Assembly: GCF_006440775.1 (NCBI RefSeq)
Contig: NZ_VFTZ01000010.1
Coordinates: 62,001-126,000, forward strand
Source: Mesorhizobium sp. B2-7-2
GTDB lineage: Bacteria > Pseudomonadota > Alphaproteobacteria > Rhizobiales > Rhizobiaceae
Direction: 5' to 3'
Length of the DNA: 64,000 bases
In this document: piece after piece, positions 9,524-19,648 of the stretch
Layout of the letters: each line of letters begins with the position of its first letter
Position numbering within the stretch: position 1 is the stretch's first letter
The notes under the pieces: generated by a model
What the model was told of the DNA's origin: nothing
The model's database searches: none
Seen by the model: the letters and a program-made list of their open reading frames with translations, nothing else
Program-made: the position numbers and the translations under genes

Positions 9524-10255
9524 TCAGCGGTAGCCGGCGGCTTCGTCGTAGTTCTTGAAATCGACCAAGGTGCCGAGCATCTGGAGATAGGCCACCAGGG
9601 CGTCCATCTCGGTGACCTGCTGGGGGTTGCCGTCGAAATCGCCGACCTTGGCCTTCGGGTATCTCTTCTCCAGGCCTGACGTGTCTGCATTGGGATCGGC
9701 CTGCGCCGTCAGATCCGCATTGGCATTGGCGATCATGTCGTCGGAGTAGGGGACACCGACGCGCCGGTTGGCGACGAGATGCGTCGAGAAGTTCTTCACC
9801 TCGATCGGGGTGTCCTTCAGGAACGCGTAGCTCGGCATGACCGACTCGGGCACGACGGAACGCGGATCGCTAAGGTGCTGGACGTGCCAGCTGTTGGAGT
9901 AGCGGTCGCCGACGCGAGCGAGATCGGGTCCGGTCCGCTTGGATCCCCACTGGAACGGGTGGTCATACATCGACTCCGCCGCCAGGCTGTAGTGGCCGTA
10001 GCGTTCCACCTCGTCCCGGAACGGCCTGATCATCTGGCTATGGCAGAGATAGCAGCCCTCGCGCACATAGATGTTGCGACCGGCCAGCTCCAGCGGCGAG
10101 TAGGGCCGCATACCGTCGACCTTCTCGATCGTGTTGTCGAGATAGAAGAGCGGCGCGATCTCGACGATGCCGCCGACTGTCACGACCAGCAGGGATCCGA
10201 CGAGAAGCAGGGTTGCGTTCTTCTCGATCAGAGCGTGTCTGTCCATCAGGCCCAT
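9524..10255 (-). CDS. fixO: cbb3 oxidase monohaem subunit FixO (CcoO)
   Basis: 243-aa membrane-anchored cytochrome c. An N-terminal helix (about residues 13-36) is followed by one haem c site, CYLCH at 68-72, in the family motif [17 protein letters not shown]. It pairs with FixN in the oxidase core. The start at 10255 has GAGGAG 6-7 nt upstream. It lies 10 bp after the fixN stop. Confidence 0.97.
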   Translation of the reverse strand: MGLMDRHALIEKNATLLLVGSLLVVTVGGIVEIAPLFYLDNTIEKVDGMRPYSPLELAGRNIYVREGCYLCHSQMIRPFRDEVERYGHYSLAAESMYDHPFQWGSKRTGPDLARVGDRYSNSWHVQHLSDPRSVVPESVMPSYAFLKDTPIEVKNFSTHLVANRRVGVPYSDDMIANANADLTAQADPNADTSGLEKRYPKAKVGDFDGNPQQVTEMDALVAYLQMLGTLVDFKNYDEAAGYR

Positions 10256-10265
10256 GTCTGGCTCC

Positions 10266-11876
10266 TCATTCGGCAGGCTGGAGGGCGGGCGCGGCGCCCG
10301 GCAGAGGTTGTTCCTCGCGCTGGTAGCCGCGGATGGTCATGGTGATGTTCCAGGCCATGATCAGAGCGCCGGCGAGATACATGGCGCCGCCGGTGGCGCG
10401 CATGACGTAGTAGGGGTGCATGGCAGCGACGGTCTCGGCGAAGGAATAGACGAGGAACCCTTGTTCGTCGTACTCGCGCCACATCAGGCCCTGCATGATG
10501 CCGGACACCCACATGACGGCCGCGTAAACGACGATGCCAAGCGTCGCCAGCCAAAAGTGCCAGGTGACAAGCCGCGTCGAGTAGAGCCGCGGTCGGTTCC
10601 ATAGCTTCGGCACCATGTAGTAGATGGCGCCGAACGAGATCAGGCCGACCCAGCCGAGCGCGCCCGAATGGACGTGGCCGATTGTCCAGTCCGTATAGTG
10701 GGACAGCGAGTTGACGGTCTTGATCGACATCATCGGCCCTTCGAAGGTCGACATGCCGTAGAAGGCGATGGCCGCAACCATCATGCGGACGATCGGATCC
10801 GTGCGGATCTTGTCCCAGGCCCCGGAGAGGGTCATGAGGCCGTTGATCATGCCGCCCCAGGAGGGCATCCACAGCATGATCGAGAACACCATGCCCAGCG
10901 TCTGAGCCCAATCGGGCAGGGCGGTGTAGTGGAGGTGGTGCGGACCCGCCCAGATGTAGAGGAAGATCAGCGCCCAGAAGTGGATGATCGACAGGCGGTA
11001 GGAATAGACCGGCCGGTTCACCTGCTTGGGCACGAAGTAATACATCATGCCAAGGAAGCCCGCGGTGAGGAAGAAGCCGACCGCGTTGTGCCCGTACCAC
11101 CATTGGGTGAGCGCATCCTGGACACCTGAGAAGGCCGAATAGCTCTTCGATCCCAGGAATGAAGCCGGCATCGACAGATTGTTGACGACGTGCAGCATCG
11201 CGATGGTGACGATGAAGGACAGGTAGAACCAGTTGGCGACGTAGATGTGCGGTTCCTTGCGCTTCAAAATGGTGCCAAGGAAAAGGATCAGATACGCGAC
11301 CCAGACAATCGTCAGCCAGATGTCGACATACCATTCCGGCTCGGCGTACTCGCGGCTCTCGGTGATGCCGAGCAGGTATCCGGTCGCAGCCATGACGATG
11401 AAAAGCTGATATCCCCAGAAGACGAACCAGGCCAGATTGCCGCCGAACAGCCGCGCCCGACAGGTGCGTTGGACGACGTAAAGCGACGTGCAAATCAGCG
11501 CGTTGCCGCCAAAGGCAAAGACGACGCCGGAGGTGTGCAGCGGACGCAGGCGACCGAAATTGAACCAGGGTGGGATGTTAAGATCGGGGAAAGCGAGCTG
11601 AAGAGCGATAATGACGCCGACCGTCATGCCGACCACACCCCAGAACATCGTCGCGATGGCGCCGTAGCGGACCGGTCCATCCATGTAAGCTTCCGGGTCG
11701 ACCGGCAAGGCTGGCTTGAAGTCCGAGTTGCGTAACAGGATCGCGGTGAAGCCAGCGACGGCGAAGAACAAAACCCACATATGCTGGCGGAAAGGTTCAT
11801 CCACGCCGAAGCCGGCGGCTACAACGGCGCCAAACGCAAACAGGCTTAGAAGGACCATCTCCGTGCCATATTTCAT
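10266..11876 (-). CDS. fixN: cbb3 cytochrome c oxidase catalytic subunit FixN (CcoN)
   Basis: 536-aa polytopic subunit holding haem b, haem b3 and CuB. It reduces O2 at very low oxygen. Conserved His-rich stretches are visible, including [13 protein letters not shown] (CuB region), [13 protein letters not shown] and the [12 protein letters not shown] segment. Start 11876 ([10 protein letters not shown]) is chosen because it fits the family and leaves a normal leader behind the FixK box at 11958. The frame is open further upstream but crosses the divergent promoter region. First gene of fixNOQP. Confidence 0.97.
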   Translation of the reverse strand: MKYGTEMVLLSLFAFGAVVAAGFGVDEPFRQHMWVLFFAVAGFTAILLRNSDFKPALPVDPEAYMDGPVRYGAIATMFWGVVGMTVGVIIALQLAFPDLNIPPWFNFGRLRPLHTSGVVFAFGGNALICTSLYVVQRTCRARLFGGNLAWFVFWGYQLFIVMAATGYLLGITESREYAEPEWYVDIWLTIVWVAYLILFLGTILKRKEPHIYVANWFYLSFIVTIAMLHVVNNLSMPASFLGSKSYSAFSGVQDALTQWWYGHNAVGFFLTAGFLGMMYYFVPKQVNRPVYSYRLSIIHFWALIFLYIWAGPHHLHYTALPDWAQTLGMVFSIMLWMPSWGGMINGLMTLSGAWDKIRTDPIVRMMVAAIAFYGMSTFEGPMMSIKTVNSLSHYTDWTIGHVHSGALGWVGLISFGAIYYMVPKLWNRPRLYSTRLVTWHFWLATLGIVVYAAVMWVSGIMQGLMWREYDEQGFLVYSFAETVAAMHPYYVMRATGGAMYLAGALIMAWNITMTIRGYQREEQPLPGAAPALQPAE

Positions 11877-11957
11877 CGCAAGTCCCCGATCTCGTCTCGA
11901 AAGGTTCGGCGGAATTCCCGCTCGCGGCACCATTTCGGGATTTTCCGTCGCCCGGCC

Positions 11958-11971
11958 TTGATTCAAGTCAA
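11958..11971. promoter_or_regulatory. FixK/Fnr box for fixNOQP (perfect)
   Basis: TTGATTCAAGTCAA, centred about 88 bp before the fixN ATG (predicted start of transcription near 11923). Confidence 0.87.
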
Positions 11972-12038
11972 ACGTGAAGAGCCTTTGTTTGGGGAGGGTT
12001 GCAGCGACCGCTGGAGCATAGCCGCGGCAGTGGCCGCC

Positions 12039-12052
12039 TTGATCGAAATCAA
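12039..12052. promoter_or_regulatory. FixK/Fnr box before hemN (perfect)
   Basis: TTGATCGAAATCAA. An activator at -41.5 would start transcription near 12087, one base before the hemN ATG; see findings. Confidence 0.8.
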
Positions 12053-12087
12053 GGTTTTGCCGGCGTCGTTCGGGCAGTTTGGCCGTC

Positions 12088-13467
12088 ATGACCGCTCCCG
12101 CCGCTCCCGTCCATTCCCCGAGCCCAACTCAAACAGCGGGCCTTGGCGACAACGTTCCGCGTTACACGAGCTATCCCACGGCACCCCACTTTCATCCCGG
12201 TGTTGACGCAGTGACGGTTCGCGGGTGGATGAATGCACTGGAGGGCGATGACGAGATATCGCTCTATGTGCACATCCCCTATTGCGACCGGTTGTGCTGG
12301 TTCTGCGCCTGCCATACCAAGCAGACGCGTCGCTATGCGCCCGTCGCCACCTTCCTGCGTTCGCTTCACAAGGAGATCGGAACGGTCGGCCGCCTTGTGA
12401 GCGGCAGGGGCAGGGTCCGAGCTGTTCACTTTGGTGGCGGTTCCCCGACAATGCTCAAGCCCGAAGACATCCTCATGCTTGGAAAGGCATTGCGGGATCG
12501 GTTCGACTTCCTCGACGATGCCAGCCTCAGCGTCGAGATAGACCCAAACGATATGGACGAGGGGCGGCTCGACGCCTTCGCGGCCATCGGCATGACGCGA
12601 GCCAGCCTTGGTGTCCAGGACTTCGATCCCAGGGTGCAGAAGGCGATCAATCGCGAGCAGAGTTTCGCGCTGACCAAAGGCATTGTCGATGCGGTGCGTG
12701 CGCGGGGCGTTCTTTCCGTCAACCTGGATCTGCTCTACGGGCTGCCGCACCAGACCTGCGAGAGCGTTGCGGCGACGGTCGCCGAGGCGCTGACCCTGGC
12801 GCCGGACAGGCTTGCCCTGTTCGGCTACGCGCATGTGCCGTGGTTCAAGAAGCACCAGACGATGATCGATGAAGCCTGGCTGCCCGACTCCACCGCGCGC
12901 CTGGCGCAGTCGCAGCTTGCCGCGCGGCTGATTGTCGATGCCGGCTATGAGGCATTGGGATTGGACCATTTCGCCAGGCCGCAGGACATGCTGGCGGTTG
13001 CCGCGCGCGCGGGCAGGATCCGCCGCAATTTCCAGGGCTATACCGAAGACCAGTGCGAAACCCTGATCGGCCTCGGTCCCTCCTCGATCAGCCGGTATCG
13101 CCAGGGCCACGCACAAAACATCGTTGCGACGGGCGAGTACGAAAAGGTCGTGAATTCCGGACGCCTGGCAATAGCCCGAGGCGTCGAATTCAGTCTGGAC
13201 GATCTGGCGCGAGGGTGGATCATCGAGCGTCTGATGTGCAACTTCACCTTCTCGGCGGCAGAGCTTGTCAAACGTTTTGGAGCGGTCGGCCAAACATTGC
13301 TCTGCGAAGCGAGCCGGTTGGCTGTCGGCGGCGCCGGCCAGCTGCTTCGGCTCGACGGCGAAAACTTCGTCGTGCCGGAGGAAAGCCGTCCGTTCGTGCG
13401 GACGGTGGCCGCCAAGTTTGACAAATATCTCAACAATGGAACCGGCAGGCACTCGTTAGCGGTTTGA
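12088..13467 (+). CDS. hemN: Oxygen-independent coproporphyrinogen III dehydrogenase HemN
   Basis: 459-aa radical-SAM enzyme that decarboxylates coproporphyrinogen III to protoporphyrinogen IX without O2, supplying haem for cbb3 and the globin. The radical-SAM cluster motif is [12 protein letters not shown], with C66, C70, C73 and the extra HemN Cys C75. The [13 protein letters not shown] motif near the N-terminus and the [13 protein letters not shown] glycine motif are characteristic. An in-frame TTG at 12079 is a possible alternative start. It is divergent from fixN and convergent with the channel gene. Confidence 0.96.
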   Translation: MTAPAAPVHSPSPTQTAGLGDNVPRYTSYPTAPHFHPGVDAVTVRGWMNALEGDDEISLYVHIPYCDRLCWFCACHTKQTRRYAPVATFLRSLHKEIGTVGRLVSGRGRVRAVHFGGGSPTMLKPEDILMLGKALRDRFDFLDDASLSVEIDPNDMDEGRLDAFAAIGMTRASLGVQDFDPRVQKAINREQSFALTKGIVDAVRARGVLSVNLDLLYGLPHQTCESVAATVAEALTLAPDRLALFGYAHVPWFKKHQTMIDEAWLPDSTARLAQSQLAARLIVDAGYEALGLDHFARPQDMLAVAARAGRIRRNFQGYTEDQCETLIGLGPSSISRYRQGHAQNIVATGEYEKVVNSGRLAIARGVEFSLDDLARGWIIERLMCNFTFSAAELVKRFGAVGQTLLCEASRLAVGGAGQLLRLDGENFVVPEESRPFVRTVAAKFDKYLNNGTGRHSLAV

Positions 13468-13482
13468 GGCCGGAACTGCGCA

Positions 13483-13914
13483 TCAGAAGTGCTCGCCGAC
13501 CTTGAAGGGACCGACACGCGTGCCGGCCGCTATCAGATAGGCAGTCGACCAGCCGATCAGCAGAAAGCCGTTGATGCCTTCCAGGGCCGCCAGGATGCGC
13601 CAGGCATGGGCAGGCACCACATCTCCGTAGCCAACGGTCGAAAAGGTGATGGTCGAAAAGTAGAGCGCCGTCTCGAAATCGCTCAGGATTCCGAGCAGTC
13701 GGTACAGACCGGCCCAAAGCCAGACTTCCGCCGTCATGACCGCGAAAAGTCCCATCACCACGCTGATCATGGCGATGATCCGGCTACGCCGACCGTGCAT
13801 GCGCAAGTGCGCCACAAGACGCGCCATCATGCGCGTGATCGCGATAAGACCGAACGTGTGGATCAGCACCGTCAGGCTGATGACGATCGTGCCGACGCAG
13901 AGATTGAGGACCAT
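13483..13914 (-). CDS. Two-helix potassium-channel-like protein
   Basis: 143-aa inner-membrane protein of the Ion_trans_2 type. The selectivity filter STVGYGDVVPA lies in the C-terminal third, between helices at about 70-90 and 110-133. An additional N-terminal hydrophobic helix (about 5-27) precedes a basic loop (HLRMHGRRSR). No cytosolic RCK domain is present. The start at 13914 lacks a clear ribosome site; a later Met is possible. A hybrid Fnr/NnrR box lies upstream at 13949. The physiological role in this cluster is unknown. Confidence 0.82.
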   Translation of the reverse strand: MVLNLCVGTIVISLTVLIHTFGLIAITRMMARLVAHLRMHGRRSRIIAMISVVMGLFAVMTAEVWLWAGLYRLLGILSDFETALYFSTITFSTVGYGDVVPAHAWRILAALEGINGFLLIGWSTAYLIAAGTRVGPFKVGEHF

Positions 13915-13948
13915 CCAGGGAAACTACGCACCCCGACCGCTGCAGTCC

Positions 13949-13962
13949 TTGCGTAAAATCAA
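13949..13962. promoter_or_regulatory. Hybrid Fnr/NnrR-type box
   Basis: TTGCGTAAAATCAA: left half like NnrR sites, right half like FixK sites. It overlaps the 3' end of the globin gene, ahead of the channel gene. Confidence 0.45.
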
Positions 13963-14420
13963 GCCGAGCCCGCAGCATTTGACGGGGCGACGGCGGAGCC
14001 TGGGCGAAAGAACATGGCGAGCTTCAGGCTCGCCGCTATCCGCTCCGCCCGCTCGACAAACACCGCCGCGATTTCGGGCGCGAACAGCTCTGCCGCCGTT
14101 TCGCGAAAGAGAGCCAGCCAGATATCGAAATCGGCTTCGGTGACGTCCTTGAGCTTCAGGTGAGCGGGGACCGGCCGGCCGTTATAGTCGCCGCTCTTCA
14201 AGATGACGGAGCACCAGAAGTCCGTCATCTTCTCCAGATGAGGCTCCCAATCGCCGACGATTTCGCCGGCGAAGATAGGCCCGAGCCGCCCATCCTTTCT
14301 CACCCTGGAATAGAATTCGCGAACCAGTTTTCCTATCGACGCCCGATCGACGCCGGGGCGAAGCAGAGGCTGTTCGGCGGCAGGGCGAACCCTATCAAGC
14401 AAGACGGACTTCGAAGTCAT
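13959..14420 (-). CDS. Group III truncated haemoglobin
   Basis: 153-aa single-domain globin. The core runs from about residue 25 to 140: LVREFYSRVRKDGRLGPIF, then WEPHLEKMTDFWCSVIL, then GRPVPAHLKL, where the His of PAHLKL is the candidate proximal ligand. This pattern matches group III truncated globins (Campylobacter Ctb type), linked to NO and low-O2 metabolism. It lies between the channel gene and nnrS, which supports a nitrosative-stress role. Confidence 0.88.
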   Translation of the reverse strand: MTSKSVLLDRVRPAAEQPLLRPGVDRASIGKLVREFYSRVRKDGRLGPIFAGEIVGDWEPHLEKMTDFWCSVILKSGDYNGRPVPAHLKLKDVTEADFDIWLALFRETAAELFAPEIAAVFVERAERIAASLKLAMFFRPGSAVAPSNAAGSA

Positions 14421-14444
14421 ACGGGTTCCTTGTTTCTCGAGAAC

Positions 14445-14633
14445 TCAGGTCAATCCCAACGATGAGTGGCGGCCCGCAGCGGCGGCGGTCACGGACATGG
14501 GAGGCCTAAATGTCAGGCGGCCCGCCGACCAGACAATCGCGCCGCTGCCGTCGCGGATGACGTTCGACATGTAGGCCCGGTGGAAACCCTCCACAACATG
14601 CGCTTCCTCAAGAGAGAGTCCTGCTGCGCGCAT
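14445..14633 (-). CDS. Possible 62-aa protein overlapping the nnrS 3' end
   Basis: Short frame starting 25 bp inside the end of nnrS (MRAAGLSLEEAHVVEGFHRA). It ends 24 bp before the globin start. I do not recognise it, and no motif or membrane segment is evident. It may be a coupled small gene or a chance frame. Support is position only. Confidence 0.3.
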   Translation of the reverse strand: MRAAGLSLEEAHVVEGFHRAYMSNVIRDGSGAIVWSAGRLTFRPPMSVTAAAAGRHSSLGLT

Positions 14634-15807
14634 TGAGTCGCGGCCGCATCAGCATGCCGCCGAACAGGACCGCATAGCCGATGAAGGCTGCAACCCAGAA
14701 CGCAGCCGATAGATGGAGGAGAATTGCCATGGCAGGCGCCATGCCGGCGGCCACGCGCAGGATGGCAGCGACGATGATGGCGGCGAAAACCGCGCAGGTG
14801 CCGGCGCTTGCCCTCAATTCGCGGCCCGTATGGCCAAGCGTGGCGCGGGCCATGACGGCAAGCGTCATGGAGGCGATCGCTCCCACCGCAAAGGCATGAA
14901 TGCCGGCCATCGCAGGAATCCTTTCCGGGGCGAGGACGCTCAAGCCGGCAAGCAGAAGTCCAACCGGCACGAAGGCGAAGGCAACATGCAGGATCAGAAC
15001 CAAAGGGTCTGGCAGCGTCCGATAGCCCGCCCAGCGGGCAAGCCGGACGGCGTTGAAGATCGCGGCGGCGATCAGCAACACGGCGGTCGCGATGGCGTCG
15101 GGAAAAAACGTCCACGCGGCGAGCGCGACAACCGACAGCGCGATGGTTCCGATATCGAACCTGCCGAACGATGCCGGGAGCCGGCCCGGCTTCTCGCGAA
15201 CCAGCCAGTTGCGGGTGAAGCTCGGAACGATCCGCCCGCCGACAATCATGACGAGGACGACGACCGCTGCAAGACCGAGGCGCCGGCTCATGTCGGAGAT
15301 GCCCTGGTAATGCGCTTCGGCATGAAACATGACATTTGCCGCAAAAAGGGTCGCGACCGGCAGCAGCACCTTGAGGTTCCGCCAGTTTCGCCCGGCAACG
15401 ATCTCCGTCGCGGCGGCAGCCACCACCGCCAGAAGAAAGGAGCAGTCTATGACGGCGCTCAGGAGCCAGCCCGTCTCCGCCGAAAAGAACACGGCCGCCC
15501 GGCCCGCAATCCAGAGCAGCACGAGGGCCAGCAGACGGAGATCCTGAACCGGAAGCCGACCGGTCCAATTCGGAATTGCGGTCAGCAGGAAGCCCGTCAC
15601 CACTGCCGGCAGATAGCCAAAGAGCAATTCGTGAACATGCCAGTCCAGGGGCAGGAAGGTGCTGAAGGTCTCGAGCTTGCCGTAATAGAGAGGCAGCCAA
15701 AAAAGTATAGCTGTGCCTGCCTGCAGCGAGCCGAGCAGAAAGAAGGGCCGGAACCCGTAGGAGAAAATTGCCGGATAGACGCTTGGCCGCGTCCGCGGAA
15801 TTGCCAT
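14608..15807 (-). CDS. nnrS: NnrS family haem/copper membrane protein (copy 1)
   Basis: 399-aa protein with about twelve hydrophobic helices. The N-terminal family signature SYGFRPFFLLG and the WHVHELLFGYLPAVVTGFLLTAIPNWTG block (broken here; His ligands in WHVHE) identify NnrS, which relieves NO and iron-nitrosyl stress. I choose ATG 15807 (MAIPRTRPSVYPA) since AGG lies 7 nt upstream. The box at 15880 would also start transcription near 15845, after the longer in-frame ATG at 15852. It is divergent from nnrR. A second, distant nnrS lies at 32157. Confidence 0.92.
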   Translation of the reverse strand: MAIPRTRPSVYPAIFSYGFRPFFLLGSLQAGTAILFWLPLYYGKLETFSTFLPLDWHVHELLFGYLPAVVTGFLLTAIPNWTGRLPVQDLRLLALVLLWIAGRAAVFFSAETGWLLSAVIDCSFLLAVVAAAATEIVAGRNWRNLKVLLPVATLFAANVMFHAEAHYQGISDMSRRLGLAAVVVLVMIVGGRIVPSFTRNWLVREKPGRLPASFGRFDIGTIALSVVALAAWTFFPDAIATAVLLIAAAIFNAVRLARWAGYRTLPDPLVLILHVAFAFVPVGLLLAGLSVLAPERIPAMAGIHAFAVGAIASMTLAVMARATLGHTGRELRASAGTCAVFAAIIVAAILRVAAGMAPAMAILLHLSAAFWVAAFIGYAVLFGGMLMRPRLNARSRTLS

Positions 15808-15879
15808 GGCATGCCTCATCGGTGACCAGGCTTGCTGCCTGTTCGATCCCATCTCTATCCCGGTCCCGAAGGATGGAAC

Positions 15880-15893
15880 TTGCGTTGGATCAA
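15880..15893. promoter_or_regulatory. Hybrid NnrR/Fnr box before nnrS
   Basis: TTGCGTTGGATCAA in the nnrS-nnrR intergenic region, centred about 79 bp before the chosen nnrS ATG. Confidence 0.6.
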
Positions 15894-16017
15894 ACAGGCG
15901 CGTGAATGGCCGGCGGCAGCGACGGGAGCTTCACTTGTCGACGGGCTGCGGTCCGTGACAAAGTCCGGTCGCGGGGCCTTGAGCGCGTTGCGTTGTTGAA
16001 AGCGGGAGAAAAGCCAG

Positions 16018-16722
16018 TTGGCAAGCCTTGACCGATCGCTGATTGCCGGACTGTCCGTCTTCGAGGGGATCGCCGTCGCCGATCTCGATCGCATCGTCGG
16101 ACAGGCAAGGTCGATCCGGATCGCCAGGGGTCAATCGGTGTTCGAGCAGGAGCAGGAGGCTCGTTCGTTCTTCCTGCTGCTTGACGGCCATGTGCGCGTG
16201 GTGAAATCGACCCCTGCCGGGCACGAGGTGACCGTGCGATACATAGGCCCCGGCGAGCTGATGGGGATCGCCGGCGCGCTTGGCCGGACGACCTATCCGG
16301 CAAATGCCCTCGCCGCCGCCGATTGTGTGGTGCTTGCCTGGCCAAGCCATCTCTGGCCGACATTCGCGACGAGTTTTCCGAGCCTCAGCGCCAACACTTA
16401 CAGGATGGTGGGAAGCAGGCTGCAGGATGCCCACACGCGCGTCATCGAGATGTCCACCGAGCAGGTCGAGCAGCGTGTCGCCAATGCATTGCTCAAGCTG
16501 GTCAAACAATCGGGAAAGAAGATCGAGGAAGGAATCCTGATCGATTTTCCGATTTCGCGCCAGGATATCGCGGAGATGACGGGCACGACGCTTCACACGG
16601 TAAGCCGGTTGCTTTCGGCCTGGGAAGACCAGGGGCTGGTGAAAAGCGGGCGCCAGAGGGTCGTCGTGGTCGAGCCTCATCGGCTCGTCGTGGTCGCCGA
16701 AGCGCGTGGATCGAAAAGCTAA
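16018..16722 (+). CDS. nnrR: Crp/Fnr regulator of the NnrR type
   Basis: 234-aa transcription factor: an N-terminal cyclic-nucleotide-fold sensor domain (about 8-125, with VRYIGPGELMGIAGALGRT typical of NnrR) and a C-terminal winged helix (recognition region SRQDIAEMTGTTLHTVSRLL). No Cys cluster for Fe-S binding is present, as expected for NnrR/DNR-type NO sensors. Translation probably starts at TTG 16018, which has GGGAG 9 nt upstream. Pairing with nnrS supports the assignment. It is tail-to-tail with the DUF1858 gene. Confidence 0.87.
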   Translation: MASLDRSLIAGLSVFEGIAVADLDRIVGQARSIRIARGQSVFEQEQEARSFFLLLDGHVRVVKSTPAGHEVTVRYIGPGELMGIAGALGRTTYPANALAAADCVVLAWPSHLWPTFATSFPSLSANTYRMVGSRLQDAHTRVIEMSTEQVEQRVANALLKLVKQSGKKIEEGILIDFPISRQDIAEMTGTTLHTVSRLLSAWEDQGLVKSGRQRVVVVEPHRLVVVAEARGSKS

Positions 16723-16934
16723 TCCACGTCACCGCTTTTGATTGCTGCCTCAAGGTCGCGGCGAAGTTGGTCCTCGTCCAAATCATGCTCGCGCGCCGCT
16801 TCGGAAACGGTGTGAAAGGCAGCGATCGGGCAGCCGACGCAAAGCATTCCGTACTGGAGAACGACGCGGATCGTTGCCGGGGTCGCACGCATGATCCCGT
16901 CCATCGTCGCATCGTCGTTCAGTTTGCGCTTCAT
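16719..16934 (-). CDS. DUF1858 small CxxC protein
   Basis: 71-aa protein of the DUF1858 family: an N-terminal MKRKLNDDATMDGIM segment, a conserved VLQYGMLCVGCPIAAFHTV motif with a CxxC pair, and a helical acidic end. These proteins resemble the Cys-containing N-terminal domains found near NO and hybrid-cluster genes. The exact function is unknown. The start chosen is the Met before KRKL; the longer frame upstream lacks similarity. An NnrR-like box lies about 60 bp upstream. Confidence 0.82.
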   Translation of the reverse strand: MKRKLNDDATMDGIMRATPATIRVVLQYGMLCVGCPIAAFHTVSEAAREHDLDEDQLRRDLEAAIKSGDVD

Positions 16935-16988
16935 GCAGATTGTCCGCATTTGGATGCAACAGTCTGCCTGAGCCACACGACGCGTTCG

Positions 16989-17002
16989 TTGCTCTGAAAC
17001 AA
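16989..17002. promoter_or_regulatory. NnrR-like palindrome (TTG-N8-CAA)
   Basis: TTGCTCTGAAACAA. The centre is about 61 bp before the DUF1858 ATG, a spacing compatible with activation. The match to the other sites in the window is loose. Confidence 0.4.
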
Positions 17003-17061
17003 AGACGGCGCTGTCTTGCGACGCAACCGGGCTTTGGAATTTGGTCGCACACGAGCGGCAT

Positions 17062-17075
17062 TTGCGATGGATCAA
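17062..17075. promoter_or_regulatory. Hybrid Fnr/NnrR box before phosphoketolase
   Basis: TTGCGATGGATCAA. The centre lies about 136 bp before the xfp ATG; predicted transcription start near 17110. Confidence 0.55.
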
Positions 17076-17204
17076 AGCTCGATCGGTCTTGCCCGGATAA
17101 ATCGAAAGTCACCGTTGTTGACACCGACCAGTGATGAACCGGTGGCGGCCTTCAAGCGTTCAGCTTCAGCCGGGTGGGTCTGGCACCAGCGAAGGAGTCG
17201 GAAA

Positions 17205-19586
17205 ATGACCGAGCGTCCCAGCATCAATCGCTTGTCCGCACAGGAACTGCACGACATCGATGCCTACTGGCGTGCCGCCAACTATCTGACCATCGGGCAG
17301 ATTTATCTGCTCGACAATCCGCTGCTTCGCGAGCCGCTTCGGCTGGAGCACGTCAAGCCGCGGTTGCTCGGCCATTGGGGCACGTCGCCGGGCCTCAGTT
17401 TCATCTATGCGCATTTGAACCGAGTGATCCGGCAACGCGACGCCAATGTCATCTATGTCTGCGGTCCGGGTCATGGCGGACCCGCGATGGTTGCCAACAG
17501 CTACCTCGAAGGCACCTACAGCGAGATCAATCCGGACGTCGCGCCGGGCGAGGCTGGAATGAAGAAGCTCTTCCGGCAGTTCTCCTTTCCGGGCGGCATC
17601 CCAAGCCATGCCGCTCCCGACGTGCCCGGCTCGATCCATGAAGGCGGCGAGCTTGGCTACGCGCTTTCGCATGCCTATGGCGCGGCTTTCGACAACCCGG
17701 ACCTTGTCGTCGCCTGCGTGGTTGGCGACGGCGAGGCGGAAACCGGACCGCTTGCCACCTCCTGGCACTCCAACAAGTTCCTCAACCCGGCGCTTGACGG
17801 CGCAGTGCTGCCGATCCTCCATCTCAACGGCTACAAGATCGCCAATCCCACCATTCTCGCTCGCATCCCCGAAGAAGAGCTGCGTGCCTTGTTCGTCGGC
17901 TATGGTTACGAGCCGTTGTTCGTCGAGGGCGACGATCCGGCGTGGATGCATGAGCGAATGGCGCTCGTGCTCGACGATGCGCTCGACCGCTTCAAGGCGA
18001 TTCAGAACACGGCTCGCAGCGGAGCAAAGACCGCGCAGCCGCGGCCGAACTGGCCGATGATCGTGCTGCGAAGCCCGAAGGGCTGGACCGGTCCCAAGGA
18101 GGTCGACGGGCTGAAGACCGAAGGATTCTGGCGCGCCCACCAGGTCCCGCTTTCCGGCCTCGCCGAAAACCCCGCGCATCTGAGGATGCTCGAGGAATGG
18201 ATGAGAAGCTACCGGCCCGAAGAGCTCTTCGACGCCGCCGGCGCGCCTGTGGCCGCGGTCCGCGCCACTGCGCCAAAAGGTGAAAGGCGCATGAGCGCCA
18301 ATCCGCATGCCAATGGCGGCCTGCTGCGCCGGTCTCTCGAACTGCCTGCCTTGCAAGAGCACGCCGTCCCGGTCAAGCGGCCCGGCGGCGTCAAGGCAGA
18401 GTCGACCCGTGTGATGGGCCGTTTCCTGCGTGACGTCATGGCATTGAATCAAGACGCCAGGAACTTCCGCATCGTCGGGCCCGACGAAACGGCATCGAAC
18501 CGGCTGCAGGACGTCTTCGAGGTGACGGAGCGCGCCTGGATGGAAGAGATCCTGCCCGAGGACGTGCATCTCGGTCGAGAAGGCAGGGTTCTGGAAATTC
18601 TATCCGAGCATACGTGTCAGGGTTGGCTGGAAGGCTACCTTCTTACCGGGCGCCACGGCCTCTTCTCCTGCTACGAAGCCTTCACGCACATCGTCGATTC
18701 CATGTTCAACCAGCATGCGAAATGGCTGGATGCCTGCCGCAAGCTTGCCTGGCGGCGGCCGATCGCTTCGCTGAACTATCTGTTGTCCAGCCATGTCTGG
18801 CAGCAGGAGCACAACGGCTTCAGCCATCAGGATCCAGGTTTCATCGACGTGGCGTTAAACAAGAAGGCGGATGTCGTGCGCGTCTACCTGCCGGCTGATG
18901 CCAACAGCCTGCTCTGCGTGACGGATCATGTGCTGCGGACATGGAACCGCATCAACATCATCGTCGCCGGCAAAGCCAATTCCTGGCAGTGGCTGTCCAT
19001 CGACGAGGCGAAAGTGCATTGCAACGCCGGCATCGGCATATGGGGTTGGGCGTCGACCGACGGCGGGGCCGAGCCGGATGTGGTGATGGCCTGCGCCGGA
19101 GACGTGCCGACGCTCGAGACGCTGGCCGCCGTTCAAATCCTGAGGCGCCACATTCCCGACCTCAAGGTCCGTGTGGTCAACATCGTCGACCTGATGACCC
19201 TGCAGCCAAGGGAACACCATCCGCACGGCCTGTCGGATCGCGAGTTCGATGCGTTGTTCACCAGCGACAAGCCCGTCATCTTCGCTTATCACGGCTATCC
19301 CTGGACCATCCATCGCCTGACCTACCGGCGGACCAATCACGACAACATCCACGTGCGCGGCTACAATGAGGAAGGGACGACGACAACACCCTTCGACATG
19401 ACCGTGCTCAATGGGCTCGACCGCTACCATCTGGTGCTCGGCGTGCTCGACCGCATTCCCGAGCCGGCCGGCGCGCATATCCAGCTGAAACAGGCCATGG
19501 AAGGCAAGCTGATCGAGCACCGGGCCTATATCCGCGAGCACGGGCGGGACATGCCGGAGATCCTCGGCTGGAAATGGGAGCAGTAG
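17205..19586 (+). CDS. xfp: Phosphoketolase (xylulose-5-P/fructose-6-P)
   Basis: 793-aa thiamine-diphosphate enzyme that splits xylulose-5-phosphate (and often fructose-6-phosphate) into acetyl-phosphate and a sugar phosphate. Visible motifs include [15 protein letters not shown], the ThDP/Mg motif [19 protein letters not shown], and [11 protein letters not shown] in the pyrimidine domain. Start 17205 has GAAGGAG at optimal distance. ackA follows after 62 bp. Together they give substrate-level ATP from acetyl-phosphate, useful when respiration is limited. No pta gene is adjacent. Length and motifs are those of a complete enzyme. Confidence 0.95.
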   Translation: MTERPSINRLSAQELHDIDAYWRAANYLTIGQIYLLDNPLLREPLRLEHVKPRLLGHWGTSPGLSFIYAHLNRVIRQRDANVIYVCGPGHGGPAMVANSYLEGTYSEINPDVAPGEAGMKKLFRQFSFPGGIPSHAAPDVPGSIHEGGELGYALSHAYGAAFDNPDLVVACVVGDGEAETGPLATSWHSNKFLNPALDGAVLPILHLNGYKIANPTILARIPEEELRALFVGYGYEPLFVEGDDPAWMHERMALVLDDALDRFKAIQNTARSGAKTAQPRPNWPMIVLRSPKGWTGPKEVDGLKTEGFWRAHQVPLSGLAENPAHLRMLEEWMRSYRPEELFDAAGAPVAAVRATAPKGERRMSANPHANGGLLRRSLELPALQEHAVPVKRPGGVKAESTRVMGRFLRDVMALNQDARNFRIVGPDETASNRLQDVFEVTERAWMEEILPEDVHLGREGRVLEILSEHTCQGWLEGYLLTGRHGLFSCYEAFTHIVDSMFNQHAKWLDACRKLAWRRPIASLNYLLSSHVWQQEHNGFSHQDPGFIDVALNKKADVVRVYLPADANSLLCVTDHVLRTWNRINIIVAGKANSWQWLSIDEAKVHCNAGIGIWGWASTDGGAEPDVVMACAGDVPTLETLAAVQILRRHIPDLKVRVVNIVDLMTLQPREHHPHGLSDREFDALFTSDKPVIFAYHGYPWTIHRLTYRRTNHDNIHVRGYNEEGTTTTPFDMTVLNGLDRYHLVLGVLDRIPEPAGAHIQLKQAMEGKLIEHRAYIREHGRDMPEILGWKWEQ

Positions 19587-19648
19587 CCGATGCCGAAGCG
19601 CCAGGCCGACAGGATCCGACCCGCAAAACCGGCTGGAACCGGTCGAAC

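Noticed and set aside
12049..13452. A 467-aa minus-strand frame
   Set aside because: Antisense to hemN; the radical-SAM motif is on the plus strand.
17166..18569. A 467-aa minus-strand frame
   Set aside because: Antisense to phosphoketolase, which has intact catalytic motifs.
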